A stretch of DNA of 64,000 nucleotides from Ga0077527 sp964433345 (GTDB taxonomy: Bacteria; Pseudomonadota; Gammaproteobacteria; Burkholderiales; SG8-41): the NCBI GenBank assembly GCA_964433345.1, contig CAYSQJ010000001.1:1-64000 (forward strand), read 5' to 3'. How positions within the stretch are numbered: the stretch's first letter is position 1; the number at the start of each line of letters is the position of its first letter. Below the pieces are notes generated by a model that ran no database searches, was not told the origin of the DNA, and was given only the letters and a program-made list of their open reading frames with translations. The position numbers and the translations under genes are program-made. Below, one piece after another: positions 35,717 through 43,510 of this stretch.

Positions 35717-36796
35717 ATGCGGCTGCCCGTTTCCATCATCACCGGGTTCCTCGGCAGCGGCAAAACCACGTTGCTCAACCGGCTGTTGCAGGACCCTGCA
35801 ATGGCCGGTGCAGCAGTGATCATCAACGAGTTCGGCGAGATCGGGCTCGACCACTTGCTGATCGCGACACCCAATGAAAACACCGTGCTGCTGTCCAGCG
35901 GCTGCATCTGCTGCACGGTGCGCGGCGACCTCGTCAACACCCTGCGTGATCTCGACAAGCAGCGCCGCGAGGGCGAGCTGCCGCCCTTCGATCGCGTGCT
36001 GATCGAAACCACGGGCCTGGCCGATCCGGTACCCATCGTGCAGACCGTGGTCGTCGACGAAAAACTTGCGCCGCAGTACCAGCTCGACAGCGTCATCACG
36101 CTGGTCGATGCGGTCAACGGCTCGAGCCAGCTTGATACCCAGCCTGAATCGCGCAAGCAGGCGGCGGTTGCCGACCGCCTGCTGATTTCGAAAACGGATC
36201 TGGCCGATGCAGATGCGCTCAAGCGGCTCAAGGGCCGGCTTGCGACAATCAACCCGGGCGCAGAAATCCTCGAATCCGCGCACGGCAGGATCGCGCCGGG
36301 CGTGCTGTTTGGCGCGGCCATCCTTCCCGAATCGCGCGCTGCGGATGTCGCACGCTGGCTGCGCGAGGACAGTTATGTCCGGGTAGAAACCCGGCAGGGC
36401 GTGATGCAGAGCGCCCACGATGACGGCATCCGCGCCTGCAGTCTGGTGCTTGATCAAACGGTCACCCGCCCCGGCCTGACGGCCTGGCTGACCGCACTCG
36501 CTTCGCTGCGCGGCGCCGAACTGCTGCGAGTCAAGGGATTGCTTAACGTCGAAGGTGAGCCGGTGGCGGTGCATGCGGTGCAGACGCTGATCCACGAACC
36601 GGTGTACTTGCAGCAATGGCCCGACGCCGATCGCCGCTCGCGACTGGTGTTTATCACCCGCAACATGACCCGGGACGCCGTCGAAGCGACGCTGGATGTG
36701 CTCGGCTGGCAATCGCAGTCCGCGGCAGGCGGAGTACCCAAACCCGATCCCGGCACTTACGCGCGCTTTCTGGCCGCGATGACCAAGATGCACTGA
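35717..36796 (+). CDS. COG0523 (CobW/ZNG/YeiR-type) metal-chaperone GTPase
   Basis: 359-residue G3E GTPase. P-loop GFLGSGKT (10-17), metal-binding CICC (63-66, within SSGCICCTVRGDL), ETTGLADP and the SKTD base-recognition variant are present, with a C-terminal CobW_C domain. The family delivers zinc, cobalt or other metals to client enzymes. No cobalamin or nitrile hydratase genes are nearby, so the metal is unknown. The ATG at 35717 starts MRLPVSIITGF; an upstream TTG would add only two residues. A palindrome lies just upstream. Confidence 0.88.
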   Translation: MRLPVSIITGFLGSGKTTLLNRLLQDPAMAGAAVIINEFGEIGLDHLLIATPNENTVLLSSGCICCTVRGDLVNTLRDLDKQRREGELPPFDRVLIETTGLADPVPIVQTVVVDEKLAPQYQLDSVITLVDAVNGSSQLDTQPESRKQAAVADRLLISKTDLADADALKRLKGRLATINPGAEILESAHGRIAPGVLFGAAILPESRAADVARWLREDSYVRVETRQGVMQSAHDDGIRACSLVLDQTVTRPGLTAWLTALASLRGAELLRVKGLLNVEGEPVAVHAVQTLIHEPVYLQQWPDADRRSRLVFITRNMTRDAVEATLDVLGWQSQSAAGGVPKPDPGTYARFLAAMTKMH

Positions 36797-36934
36797 CACA
36801 ACACAGCGATTCCGCCTTGACAAGGGCGGGGTGATTATTTAGCTTCCAAGCTTTGCTGCAAACGCTTACATTCTGCAAATTTTGCAGCCCGGGCCATGCA
36901 ATTGCAGCCCGCGCAACACGGAGGAGTGTCCCAG

Positions 36935-38284
36935 ATGTTCGAATTCAAGCAGCCTGAGGCCAGGGGCGCCGTCAAGGTTCTCAAGGGCGGCCTGCTGATC
37001 GACGGCAACGGCGGCAAGCCCGTCAAGGATCCGGTGATAGTGCTCGAAGGCCGCCGCATCAAGCAGGTTGGCGTCAAGGGCAAGGTGAAGATTCCGGCAA
37101 AGGCCGAGATCATCGACTGCGGCACGGCGACGCTGATGCCGGGGCTGATGGACGTGCATCTGCACACGATGATGTTCAACTGCCTGACCTTCCACAATTA
37201 CCGCGTCGCGCAGTGGGAGATCACCCCGGAACTGCAGCAGATGTACGGCCTGTTCCACGCCCAGCTCTGCTTCGACATGGGCTTCACCACGCTGCGCGAC
37301 CTGGGCCTCAACTCCGGCCGCGGCCTGCTGACGGCGCACCTCTGCGCAATCCGCGATTCGATCAACGCCGGCGTCATCGAAGGCCCGCGCATGCTGATCG
37401 GCGGCTTCACCACCATCACCGGCTCGCACCTCGACCTGATCCAGCCGCGCGCCGCCCAGCGCTACGGCTTCCAGACGGCCGACGGCCCCTGGGAGTTGCG
37501 CAAGCTGGCGAGGACCAACCTGCTGGCGGGCTGCGACATCGTCAAGACCTGCGCCACCGGCGGCGGCGGCACCGACAAGGAAGAGCCGGACATCCGCAAC
37601 ATGACGCAGGAAGAAATCAACGCCATCGTCGATGAGGCGCATGCTTTCCACAAGGTCGCGGCGGTGCATTGCTTCACGCCCAACGGGCAGCGCATGGCGC
37701 TGGAAGCGGGCGCGGACACCATCGAGCACATGGTCTTCCACGACGAGGAAACGGTCGACATGCTCGCTGAATCCGGGGTGTGGATGACGCCGACGCTGCT
37801 GCACCGGACCGACCACGCGATCGAGACGCGCAAGGACCAGGGCACATCGCAGTTCGTGCTCAACAAGATGAAGGCGCTGCAGCCGTACTGCTTCGAAACC
37901 TTCCAGAAAATGCACAAGGCCGGCGTCAACATCGCCCTCGGCACCGACATGGGCTTCGATCCCGAGATGGGCACCAATGCCCGCGAGATGGAAATCTACG
38001 TCAAGCTCGGCATGACCAACATGGAAGCCATCCTGACCGCGACGCGCAACGCCGCCCGTGCGATCAAGATGGAGCGCGAACTGGGTACTCTCGAAGCCGG
38101 CAAGCTTGCCGACATCATCGCCGTCAAGGGCGATCCCTCGAAGGACATCCGCGTGTTCCAGAACAAGAAGAACATCCAGATCGTGATGAAGGAAGGCCGC
38201 GTCTACGCCGACCGTCGCCCCGGCCACGACAGGAACGTGGTCAGCGTGACGCCCAAGGACTGGAAGAAAATCGATTACCTGTGA
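36935..38284 (+). CDS. Amidohydrolase-superfamily enzyme
   Basis: 449-residue metal-dependent hydrolase of the imidazolonepropionase/prolidase-like branch. Metal-ligand HxH is His75/His77 in GLMDVHLH. Further ligands are the Lys in DIVKTCATGGGG, His in AAVHCF and IEHMVFHDEE, and Asp in ALGTDMGFD. The C-terminus returns to the beta-sandwich (GKLADIIAVKGDPSKDI). A GGAGG precedes ATG 36935. It heads a same-strand run with the cupin and aconitase-X genes, so it may open an amide, lactam or lactone in that pathway (inference). Confidence 0.85.
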   Translation: MFEFKQPEARGAVKVLKGGLLIDGNGGKPVKDPVIVLEGRRIKQVGVKGKVKIPAKAEIIDCGTATLMPGLMDVHLHTMMFNCLTFHNYRVAQWEITPELQQMYGLFHAQLCFDMGFTTLRDLGLNSGRGLLTAHLCAIRDSINAGVIEGPRMLIGGFTTITGSHLDLIQPRAAQRYGFQTADGPWELRKLARTNLLAGCDIVKTCATGGGGTDKEEPDIRNMTQEEINAIVDEAHAFHKVAAVHCFTPNGQRMALEAGADTIEHMVFHDEETVDMLAESGVWMTPTLLHRTDHAIETRKDQGTSQFVLNKMKALQPYCFETFQKMHKAGVNIALGTDMGFDPEMGTNAREMEIYVKLGMTNMEAILTATRNAARAIKMERELGTLEAGKLADIIAVKGDPSKDIRVFQNKKNIQIVMKEGRVYADRRPGHDRNVVSVTPKDWKKIDYL

Positions 38285-38327
38285 TGCGTACCCGCGTCGC
38301 GAAACGAACAACCGGAGGAGGTTGAGC

Positions 38328-38867
38328 ATGGCAGCAGTACGGAAGGCAGCAAAAAAAACCGCGAAAAAAGCGGCAGTCAGCACCAAGACCAAGACCGTCG
38401 GCGCGATCCGCGCCGGAAACGGCAAGTACCATTTCCGCATGGCGAAGCTGAAGAAGGTGCCCGCCGGCACCGGCTATTCGACCTCGCACGGCGGAGTCGT
38501 CGAGGGTGCGCGCATCCTCGTCGGCTATATCCACAAGCCGCGCGGCACCGGCTCGCGGATGCACTCCCATAAAAACGAGCAGTTGAACTATGTGCTGCGG
38601 GGCACGCTGGTGGGGTCGGTGAACGGCAAACGCGTCGTCGCCCCCGCCGGCACCCTCGTTTACATTCCCGCCAATGCGCCGCATAACCTGGTGGCTTCAA
38701 CCAAGGACGAGGACGTCATATTCCTCGCGATCAAGGACCTGTCCCAGGGCATCATCGGCAAGGCGGTCGACGGAACGATGACCGGCCCGCACTACGAGAA
38801 GGGCTTCGGTCCGGTAGCGAAGGCTGCAAAGAAGAAGACCACAAGGCGCGCGGCGGCCCGCCGCTAG
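38328..38867 (+). CDS. Cupin-domain protein with Lys/Ala-rich tails at both ends
   Basis: 179-residue protein. The middle (about residues 55-150) is a cupin barrel with the metal-site pattern SRMHSHKNEQLNYVLRG...G...PANAPHNL. The first 24 residues (AAVRKAAKKTAKKAAVSTKT) and the last 18 (AKAAKKKTTRRAAARR) are Lys/Arg/Ala-rich and resemble histone H1-like tails, which is unusual for a small cupin. GGAGGAGG precedes ATG 38328. It sits between an amidohydrolase and aconitase X and may be an isomerase, dioxygenase or sensor; function unknown. Confidence 0.8.
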   Translation: MAAVRKAAKKTAKKAAVSTKTKTVGAIRAGNGKYHFRMAKLKKVPAGTGYSTSHGGVVEGARILVGYIHKPRGTGSRMHSHKNEQLNYVLRGTLVGSVNGKRVVAPAGTLVYIPANAPHNLVASTKDEDVIFLAIKDLSQGIIGKAVDGTMTGPHYEKGFGPVAKAAKKKTTRRAAARR

Positions 38868-38902
38868 GGACGCCGGCACTCTCCCTTCACCGCACTCTCC
38901 CG

Positions 38903-40147
38903 ATGCGCCTGACCGCCGAGGAGAAGAAAATGCTGCGCGGCGACCACGGCCGTGCCGTGCAGGAGGCGCTGCAGCTGCAGCTGGACGTGGGTCGATTTTT
39001 CGGCGCGAAGCGCTTCGTGCCGGTGTCAAACGTGCACATGATGGGCGACATCGAAGTCATGGGCGATGCCGGCAAGTCCTTTCTCGAGCGTGCCGCGCAG
39101 TCCGGCGCGAAATGCGCCAGGCCGACGACCACCAACGCGCGTTGCGTCGACTTTGCTGCCGTCGAACGCCTGAAGCAGGACCGGGACGAGGTACGCAAGG
39201 AACGCGAGCTGATCGACTGCCTGCGCCGCATGGACGTCGTTACCGCCGATACCTGCATCAACTATCAGACCATCTACCAGCCCCACGTTGGTGAACACGT
39301 GGCCTGGGGCGACACCGGCACGGTGATCTATGCCAACTCGGTTTTCGGCGCGCGTTCCAATTTCGAGGCCGGCCCCGCGGCGCTGGCGGCCGGGCTCACC
39401 GGACGCGTGCCCGAATATGGTTTCCACCTCGACGAGCATCGCCGCGGCACTTTCCGGGTCAACCTCAAGGCTGACCTCAATGACCTCGCCGACTGGGGCG
39501 CGGTCGGCAAAATCGTCGGCTCCTCGCACCAGGACTATTACGCAGTGCCGGTGTTCACCGGCATGAAACGCTCGCCAAGCGCGGACGAACTGAAACAGCT
39601 CGGCGCCGCGCTAGCGAGCTACGGCTCGATGGGCATGTTCCACATGGTCGGAGTGACGCCGGAAGCACCGACGCTGAAGGCCGCCTTCGGCGGGCGCAAG
39701 CCGCAGGAAACGATGATCGTCAGCAACCGCGACATCGAAAAGGTCTACGCCGGCTACGACAAGCAGGGCAATCCGCTGAACCTGGTGGTGTTCTCCGGAC
39801 CGCAGCAGTCGCTGCTCGAAATGAAACAGCTCGCGGCTTTGCTCAAGGGCCGGCAGGTGGCCAAAGGCAGCCAGCTGTTCATCACCACCAGCAACGGCGT
39901 CAAAAGCGCGGCCAGGGAACTGGGTTACCTGAAGGCGATTGAAGATGCCGGCGCGATCGTGCTCGAAGGCGTCTGCTTCTACATCCTGCAGAACCTGCCG
40001 CAGATGCGCGTGCGCGAGGGCTGGAGCAACCTGGTCACCAACTCGGCCAAGCTCGCCAACATCATAGGCGCGCACAAGTTCAACACCATTCTGCGCCGCA
40101 CCGCGGAATGCGTGGACATTGCCTGCAGCGGCAGGGACGTGCGGTGA
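38903..40147 (+). CDS. Aconitase X large (catalytic) subunit
   Basis: 414-residue AcnX (formerly DUF521) large subunit. It starts MRLTAEEKKMLRGDHGRAVQEAL and carries SNVHMMGDIEVMGDAG (42-57), ADTCINYQTI with candidate cluster ligand Cys118, YANSVFGARSNFEAGP and C-terminal TNSAKLANIIGA. Characterised relatives dehydrate mevalonate 5-phosphate (archaea) or cis-3-hydroxy-L-proline (bacteria). The substrate here is unknown. No ribosome-binding site is obvious before ATG 38903. Its stop overlaps the GTG of the small subunit, indicating coupled synthesis of the two chains. Confidence 0.9.
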   Translation: MRLTAEEKKMLRGDHGRAVQEALQLQLDVGRFFGAKRFVPVSNVHMMGDIEVMGDAGKSFLERAAQSGAKCARPTTTNARCVDFAAVERLKQDRDEVRKERELIDCLRRMDVVTADTCINYQTIYQPHVGEHVAWGDTGTVIYANSVFGARSNFEAGPAALAAGLTGRVPEYGFHLDEHRRGTFRVNLKADLNDLADWGAVGKIVGSSHQDYYAVPVFTGMKRSPSADELKQLGAALASYGSMGMFHMVGVTPEAPTLKAAFGGRKPQETMIVSNRDIEKVYAGYDKQGNPLNLVVFSGPQQSLLEMKQLAALLKGRQVAKGSQLFITTSNGVKSAARELGYLKAIEDAGAIVLEGVCFYILQNLPQMRVREGWSNLVTNSAKLANIIGAHKFNTILRRTAECVDIACSGRDVR

Positions 40148-40572
40148 AGGGCGTGAAGCCGATCCGCCTCAAGCGTGCCTTCGGGCCGGTGGTCGAGGGC
40201 GAGGCGCTGGTATCCACTGAAGGGTTCTCGCCGCGTTACGACCTCGACCGCTGGAGCGGCCTGATCTCGCGGCCCGGCCATGCGCTGGAAGGCCACAACA
40301 TCCGCGACAAGATATTGATTACGCCCAGCGCCAAGGGCGGCATCGCCGCCGGCTGGGCCTTCTACGACATCCGCGCCAAGGGCATTGCGCCGAAAGCCTT
40401 TGTCTTCGGCGTCACCAATCCGGTGATGGTCCAGGGTGCGGTGTTCGCCGGCATCACCATCACCGAAGGCTGGTCGGCGAGTCCCTACGACGTCATCCGC
40501 ACCGGAGACCTGGTGCGTGTCGATCCGGGCAAGCGCACGCTGACATTGCTGGCACGAGGCAGCCCGGGTTAG
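40144..40572 (+). CDS. Aconitase X small (swivel) subunit
   Basis: 142-residue DUF126 swivel-domain subunit, separate from the large chain rather than fused. Starts with GTG 40144 overlapping the large-subunit stop (GTGA). The core GPVVEGEALVSTEGFSPRYDLD and GHNIRDKILITPSAKGGIAAGW is recognisable. Where many AcnX swivel domains have a Ser-rich GS(S/T)xGS loop, this one reads KGGIAAG, so the presumed catalytic serine seems to be missing; this may mark a subfamily with a different substrate (recalled consensus, to be checked). Confidence 0.85.
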   Translation: MKGVKPIRLKRAFGPVVEGEALVSTEGFSPRYDLDRWSGLISRPGHALEGHNIRDKILITPSAKGGIAAGWAFYDIRAKGIAPKAFVFGVTNPVMVQGAVFAGITITEGWSASPYDVIRTGDLVRVDPGKRTLTLLARGSPG

Positions 40573-40617
40573 TCTGACAACCGTTTCGTCCAAAACGATC
40601 ATCAGGAGGAGGGTCCG

Positions 40618-41589
40618 ATGAAGCCGTTACTGCAAACACTCGCCGCCGCTTTTGCGGCGCTTGCCGCTGCTACCGTCCACGCAGCGGCACCGTATCCGAC
40701 GAAGCCGATCCGCATCATCGTCGCCTACACGCCGGCCGGAACGACGGACATTCTCGCCCGCCTCGTCGGCCAGAAAATGAGCGAAGCCTGGGGCCAGCCG
40801 GTGATTGTCGACAACCGCGCCGGCGCTGCCGGCAACATCGGCACCGAACTCGCGTCGAAATCGACCCCGGACGGCTACACGCTGATCATGGGTACCGCCG
40901 GCACCCACGGCATCAACGTCAGCCTCTATCGCAAGCTCGGCTGGCACCCGGTCAAGGACTTTGCGCCGGTGAGCCTGGTGGCGATGGTTCCCAACATCAT
41001 GGTCGTCAACAATGGCCTGCCGGTGAAAAGTGTCAAGGAGTTCATCGCCCACGTGAAGGTCAATCCCGGCAAGCTGTCCTATGGTTCGCCCGGCAACGGC
41101 AGCACCGCCCACCTGTCGATGGAACTGTTAAAGAGCATGACCGGTACCAACATCGTGCACATCCCGTACAAGGGCAGTGCCGGCGTGCTGTCCGATGTCA
41201 TGGGCGGGCAGATCGCGGTGACCATCGACAACATGCCGCCCTACATCCCGCAGGTGAGGGCCGGCAAGCTGCGCGCGCTGGCGGTCAGCACCGCCAAGCG
41301 CTCCTCGGCCATGCCCGAGTTGCCGAGCATCGCCGAAGCCGGTGTCTCCGGTTACGACTCCGGCGCCTGGTTCGGCCTGCTGGCGCCGGCCGGCACGCCG
41401 AAGGATGTCGTTGCCAAACTGTCGGCCGAGACTGCGCGCATCATCCGCCTGCCCGATATTCACAAGCGCGTGTCGGAACTGGGTGCCGAACCGGTCGGCG
41501 GCAAGCCCGAGGAGTTTGCCGCACTGATCCAGTCCGAGATCGCCAAGTGGGCCAAGGTGATCAAGGACGCGAAGGTTGAACTGCTGTAA
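40618..41589 (+). CDS. Bug-family (TctC-type) tripartite tricarboxylate receptor 1
   Basis: 323-residue periplasmic substrate-binding protein. A signal peptide ending ...ATVHAAA precedes the Bug signature YPTKPIRIIVAYTPAGTTDILAR, and NIVHIPYKGSAGVLSDVMGGQI is the second conserved block. Very strong ribosome-binding site AGGAGGAGGG. No TctA/TctB membrane partners are in the window, as is normal for the many orphan Bug receptors of betaproteobacteria. Ligand is probably a carboxylate, perhaps the substrate of the adjacent aconitase X (inference). Confidence 0.92.
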   Translation: MKPLLQTLAAAFAALAAATVHAAAPYPTKPIRIIVAYTPAGTTDILARLVGQKMSEAWGQPVIVDNRAGAAGNIGTELASKSTPDGYTLIMGTAGTHGINVSLYRKLGWHPVKDFAPVSLVAMVPNIMVVNNGLPVKSVKEFIAHVKVNPGKLSYGSPGNGSTAHLSMELLKSMTGTNIVHIPYKGSAGVLSDVMGGQIAVTIDNMPPYIPQVRAGKLRALAVSTAKRSSAMPELPSIAEAGVSGYDSGAWFGLLAPAGTPKDVVAKLSAETARIIRLPDIHKRVSELGAEPVGGKPEEFAALIQSEIAKWAKVIKDAKVELL

Positions 41590-41692
41590 CTGGTAATTGG
41601 TGACGGGTGATTGGTAATTCGTCAGGGCCATTTTCCTGCGGGTCCTGCAGTTACCATTCACCATTTACCAGTTACCAATCACCCCTGACGAA
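41588..41692. repeat. GGTNANTGG-type inverted repeat between Bug1 and acyl-CoA dehydrogenase
   Basis: The left part (41588-41627) repeats GGTAATTGGTGA-like units and ends TTCGTCAGGG (41618-41627). The right part (41651-41692) has the complementary TTACCAATCACC-like units and ends with CCCTGACGAA (41683-41692), an exact reverse complement. The whole gap before the dehydrogenase ATG is made of this repeat. Confidence 0.7.
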
Positions 41693-41698
41693 ATTTTC

Positions 41699-42847
41699 AT
41701 GATCCGCGACCCCGAATCCTTCGGCATCCTGCTCGACACCCTGCAGCGTTTCGTCCGCGACAAGCTGATCCCGCGTGAAGCCGAAGTCACCGAGACCGAC
41801 GAGATTCCCGTCGACATCCTCGCCGCGATGCGCGAGCTCGGGCTGTTCGGGCTGACCATTCCCGAGGAATACGGCGGGCTGGGGCTGACCACGGAGGAGG
41901 AAGTGCTGACCTCGATGGCGGTCTGCTACGCCTCGCCGGTGTTCCGCTCGCGTTTCGGCACCAATACCGGCATCGGCTCGCAGGGTATCGTCATCGACGG
42001 CACGCCGGAGCAGAAGAAAAAATACCTGCCGCGGCTCGCCTCCGGTGAAATCACCGGTTCCTTCGCGCTGACCGAACCCGAGTCCGGTTCCGATGCCGGT
42101 TCGCTGCGCACCAGCGCGCGTCGCGACGGCGATTTCTATGTGTTGAACGGCAGCAAGCGTTACATCACCAACGCGCCGGAAGCCGACGTATTCACGGTGA
42201 TGGCGCGTACCGACCCTGCGTCGAAAGACGCAAAAGGCGTTTCCGCCTTCATCGTCGAACGCGACACGCCGGGTCTGACGGTCGGTCCGTACGACAAAAA
42301 AATGGGCCAGCGCGGTTCGCATACCGCTGACGTGATGTTCGACAATGTGCGGGTGCCTGCGGCCAACCTGATCGGCGGCCAGGAAGGCATGGGTTTCAAG
42401 ACCGCGATGAAGGTGCTCGACAAGGCGCGGCTCAACATCGCTGCGGTCTGCACCGGCGCTGCCGAGCGTCTGCTCGACGAGGCGCTGAACTATGCGCGCG
42501 AGCGCCGGCAGTTCGGCAAACCTGTCGCCGAGTTCCAGCTGATCCAGGCCATGCTCGCCGATTCCAAGGCCGAAATCTACGCCGCGCGCAGCATGGTTCT
42601 GGAAGCCGCGCGCAAGAAGGACGGTGGCACCGGCATCACCATGGAAGCGTCATGCGCCAAGCTGTTTGCGGCGGAAATGGTCGGCCGCGTCGCCGATCGC
42701 GCAGTGCAGATCCACGGCGGCGCCGGCTACATGCAGGCCTCGGCGGTGGAGCGGCTCTATCGCGATGTGCGCCTGTTCCGGCTCTACGAAGGCACCAGCC
42801 AGATCCAGCAGCTGGTGATTGCGCGGCATCTGATCAAAGGGGGCTGA
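41699..42847 (+). CDS. Acyl-CoA dehydrogenase
   Basis: 382-residue FAD flavoenzyme that introduces a trans-2 double bond into an acyl-CoA. Family blocks are present: LFGLTIPEEYGGLGL, FALTEPESGSDAGSL (FAD/substrate), YITNAPEAD, RRQFGKPVAEFQLIQAMLAD, and the catalytic-base region VERLYRDVRLFRLYEGTSQIQ with the Glu of YEGTS. Start ATG 41699 abuts the inverted repeat, so no standard ribosome-binding site is visible. Position after the aconitase-X/Bug genes suggests a role in the same degradative route. Confidence 0.93.
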   Translation: MIRDPESFGILLDTLQRFVRDKLIPREAEVTETDEIPVDILAAMRELGLFGLTIPEEYGGLGLTTEEEVLTSMAVCYASPVFRSRFGTNTGIGSQGIVIDGTPEQKKKYLPRLASGEITGSFALTEPESGSDAGSLRTSARRDGDFYVLNGSKRYITNAPEADVFTVMARTDPASKDAKGVSAFIVERDTPGLTVGPYDKKMGQRGSHTADVMFDNVRVPAANLIGGQEGMGFKTAMKVLDKARLNIAAVCTGAAERLLDEALNYARERRQFGKPVAEFQLIQAMLADSKAEIYAARSMVLEAARKKDGGTGITMEASCAKLFAAEMVGRVADRAVQIHGGAGYMQASAVERLYRDVRLFRLYEGTSQIQQLVIARHLIKGG

Positions 42848-43076
42848 TGGCATACCATGACAAAAACCTTTTAAAAACAATGGGTTACGATATGGCGGTA
42901 TAGGTGATTCTGTTTTGAAATCAATGAGTTGCGTAAATTTCTGCCGGGTTTGCAGCCTGGATTCATGGCTTGCATGAATGACTTTCAGCTGGCGCAATCT
43001 TTTGAATGCAATGAATAATTTGCGGAACGGATGGACGGGATTGCCCGGAAACGGCGGCAGGTTATCCGGCCAAACT
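42848..43076. other. Non-coding stretch upstream of the cassette
   Basis: No convincing gene in 229 bases. It is less GC-rich than its surroundings and includes a small hairpin ATTCATG...CATGAAT (42961-42979). An integron integrase would be expected on the minus strand here if the next site were a working attI, but no integrase-like frame exists. Confidence 0.6.
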
Positions 43077-43099
43077 GTCGCCCTAAATTAAAGTTAGGC
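43077..43099 (+). other. attI/attC-like integron core site (5' boundary of cassette)
   Basis: The 23 bases GTCGCCCTAAA-TT-AAAGTTAGGC end in a perfect core GTTAGGC (43093-43099, consensus GTTRRRY). They match the corresponding end of the class 1 integron attI1 site, as I recall it, at 21 of 23 positions. Recombination would fall between G43093 and T43094. Confidence 0.7.
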
Positions 43100-43106
43100 G
43101 TCACGA

Positions 43107-43361
43107 ATGAGCATCCATAGCTCCGGCGAAAAGCGCAAGAACACAGCCCTGGATTGGTTGTGGCTGTTCATAAAGGTGGCGCTGATGGGGGCCACTCTTG
43201 GTCTCGGTGCTGGGTGGCTGAAAGACAACGTTGCTTCGGACGTTCACAGGTTCATCTATCCACTGTCCTTCGTGGTATTTCTTGCTGTATCGATCCCACT
43301 TGTATTTGGTGTCCGAATCAAGATTTCAGGGCTCAGAGGGACAAATAAGCATGACGCCTAA
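43107..43361 (+). CDS. Small two-helix membrane protein in an integron-type cassette
   Basis: 84-residue protein of unknown function with two hydrophobic segments (about residues 15-37 and 49-70) and charged ends (SSGEKRKN and RGTNKHDA). It starts eight bases after the GTTAGGC core with no Shine-Dalgarno sequence. Its TAA stop lies inside the GCCTAAC core of the downstream attC-like site. Both traits are typical of integron gene cassettes. No family recognised. Confidence 0.7.
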   Translation: MSIHSSGEKRKNTALDWLWLFIKVALMGATLGLGAGWLKDNVASDVHRFIYPLSFVVFLAVSIPLVFGVRIKISGLRGTNKHDA

Positions 43362-43412
43362 CCCATCAATCCAGAGCGGACGCTATCGCGCCGCTGATTT
43401 CAGACGTTAATC
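43356..43412 (+). other. attC-like site (3' boundary of cassette)
   Basis: 57-base element from R'' core GCCTAAC (43356-43362) to GTTAATC (43406-43412). Inner arms AATC/GATT and AGCGG/CCGCT pair around an 11-base centre, with three unpaired bases (CAG) on one side only, as in attC hairpins. In the excised circle the 3' core would be GTTAGGC from the 5' boundary, a perfect complement of GCCTAAC. Confidence 0.65.
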
Positions 43413-43454
43413 GGCTGCTGAAATTTCAAGGTTCAGGCCCCACACCTTCCGGCC

Positions 43455-43483
43455 TTGTCACAGGACCATAAAAAGACTATATT
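43455..43483 (+). promoter_or_regulatory. Sigma-70-type promoter of the Phd/ParE-type module
   Basis: TTGTCA (43455-43460), a 17-base spacer and TATATT (43478-43483); five of six matches in each hexamer. It is 28 bases before the antitoxin ATG and just downstream of the attC-like site. Confidence 0.7.
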
Positions 43484-43510
43484 CAGTCCACCGCAATCCG
43501 GAGCTACTCA

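Noticed and set aside
36800..36840. CCGCCTTGACAAGGGCGG as a terminator after the COG0523 gene, or its TTGACA as a promoter
   Set aside because: No T-run follows the short imperfect stem, and the hexamer 17 bases after TTGACA (TAGCTT) matches -10 at only three positions.
42961..42979. Small hairpin ATTCATG...CATGAAT upstream of the cassette
   Set aside because: Only seven base pairs, no nearby gene start or T-run; likely chance in an AT-richer gap.
42848..43076. Integron integrase relic
   Set aside because: No minus-strand frame with tyrosine-recombinase motifs was found; the only open frame is an extension antisense to the dehydrogenase.
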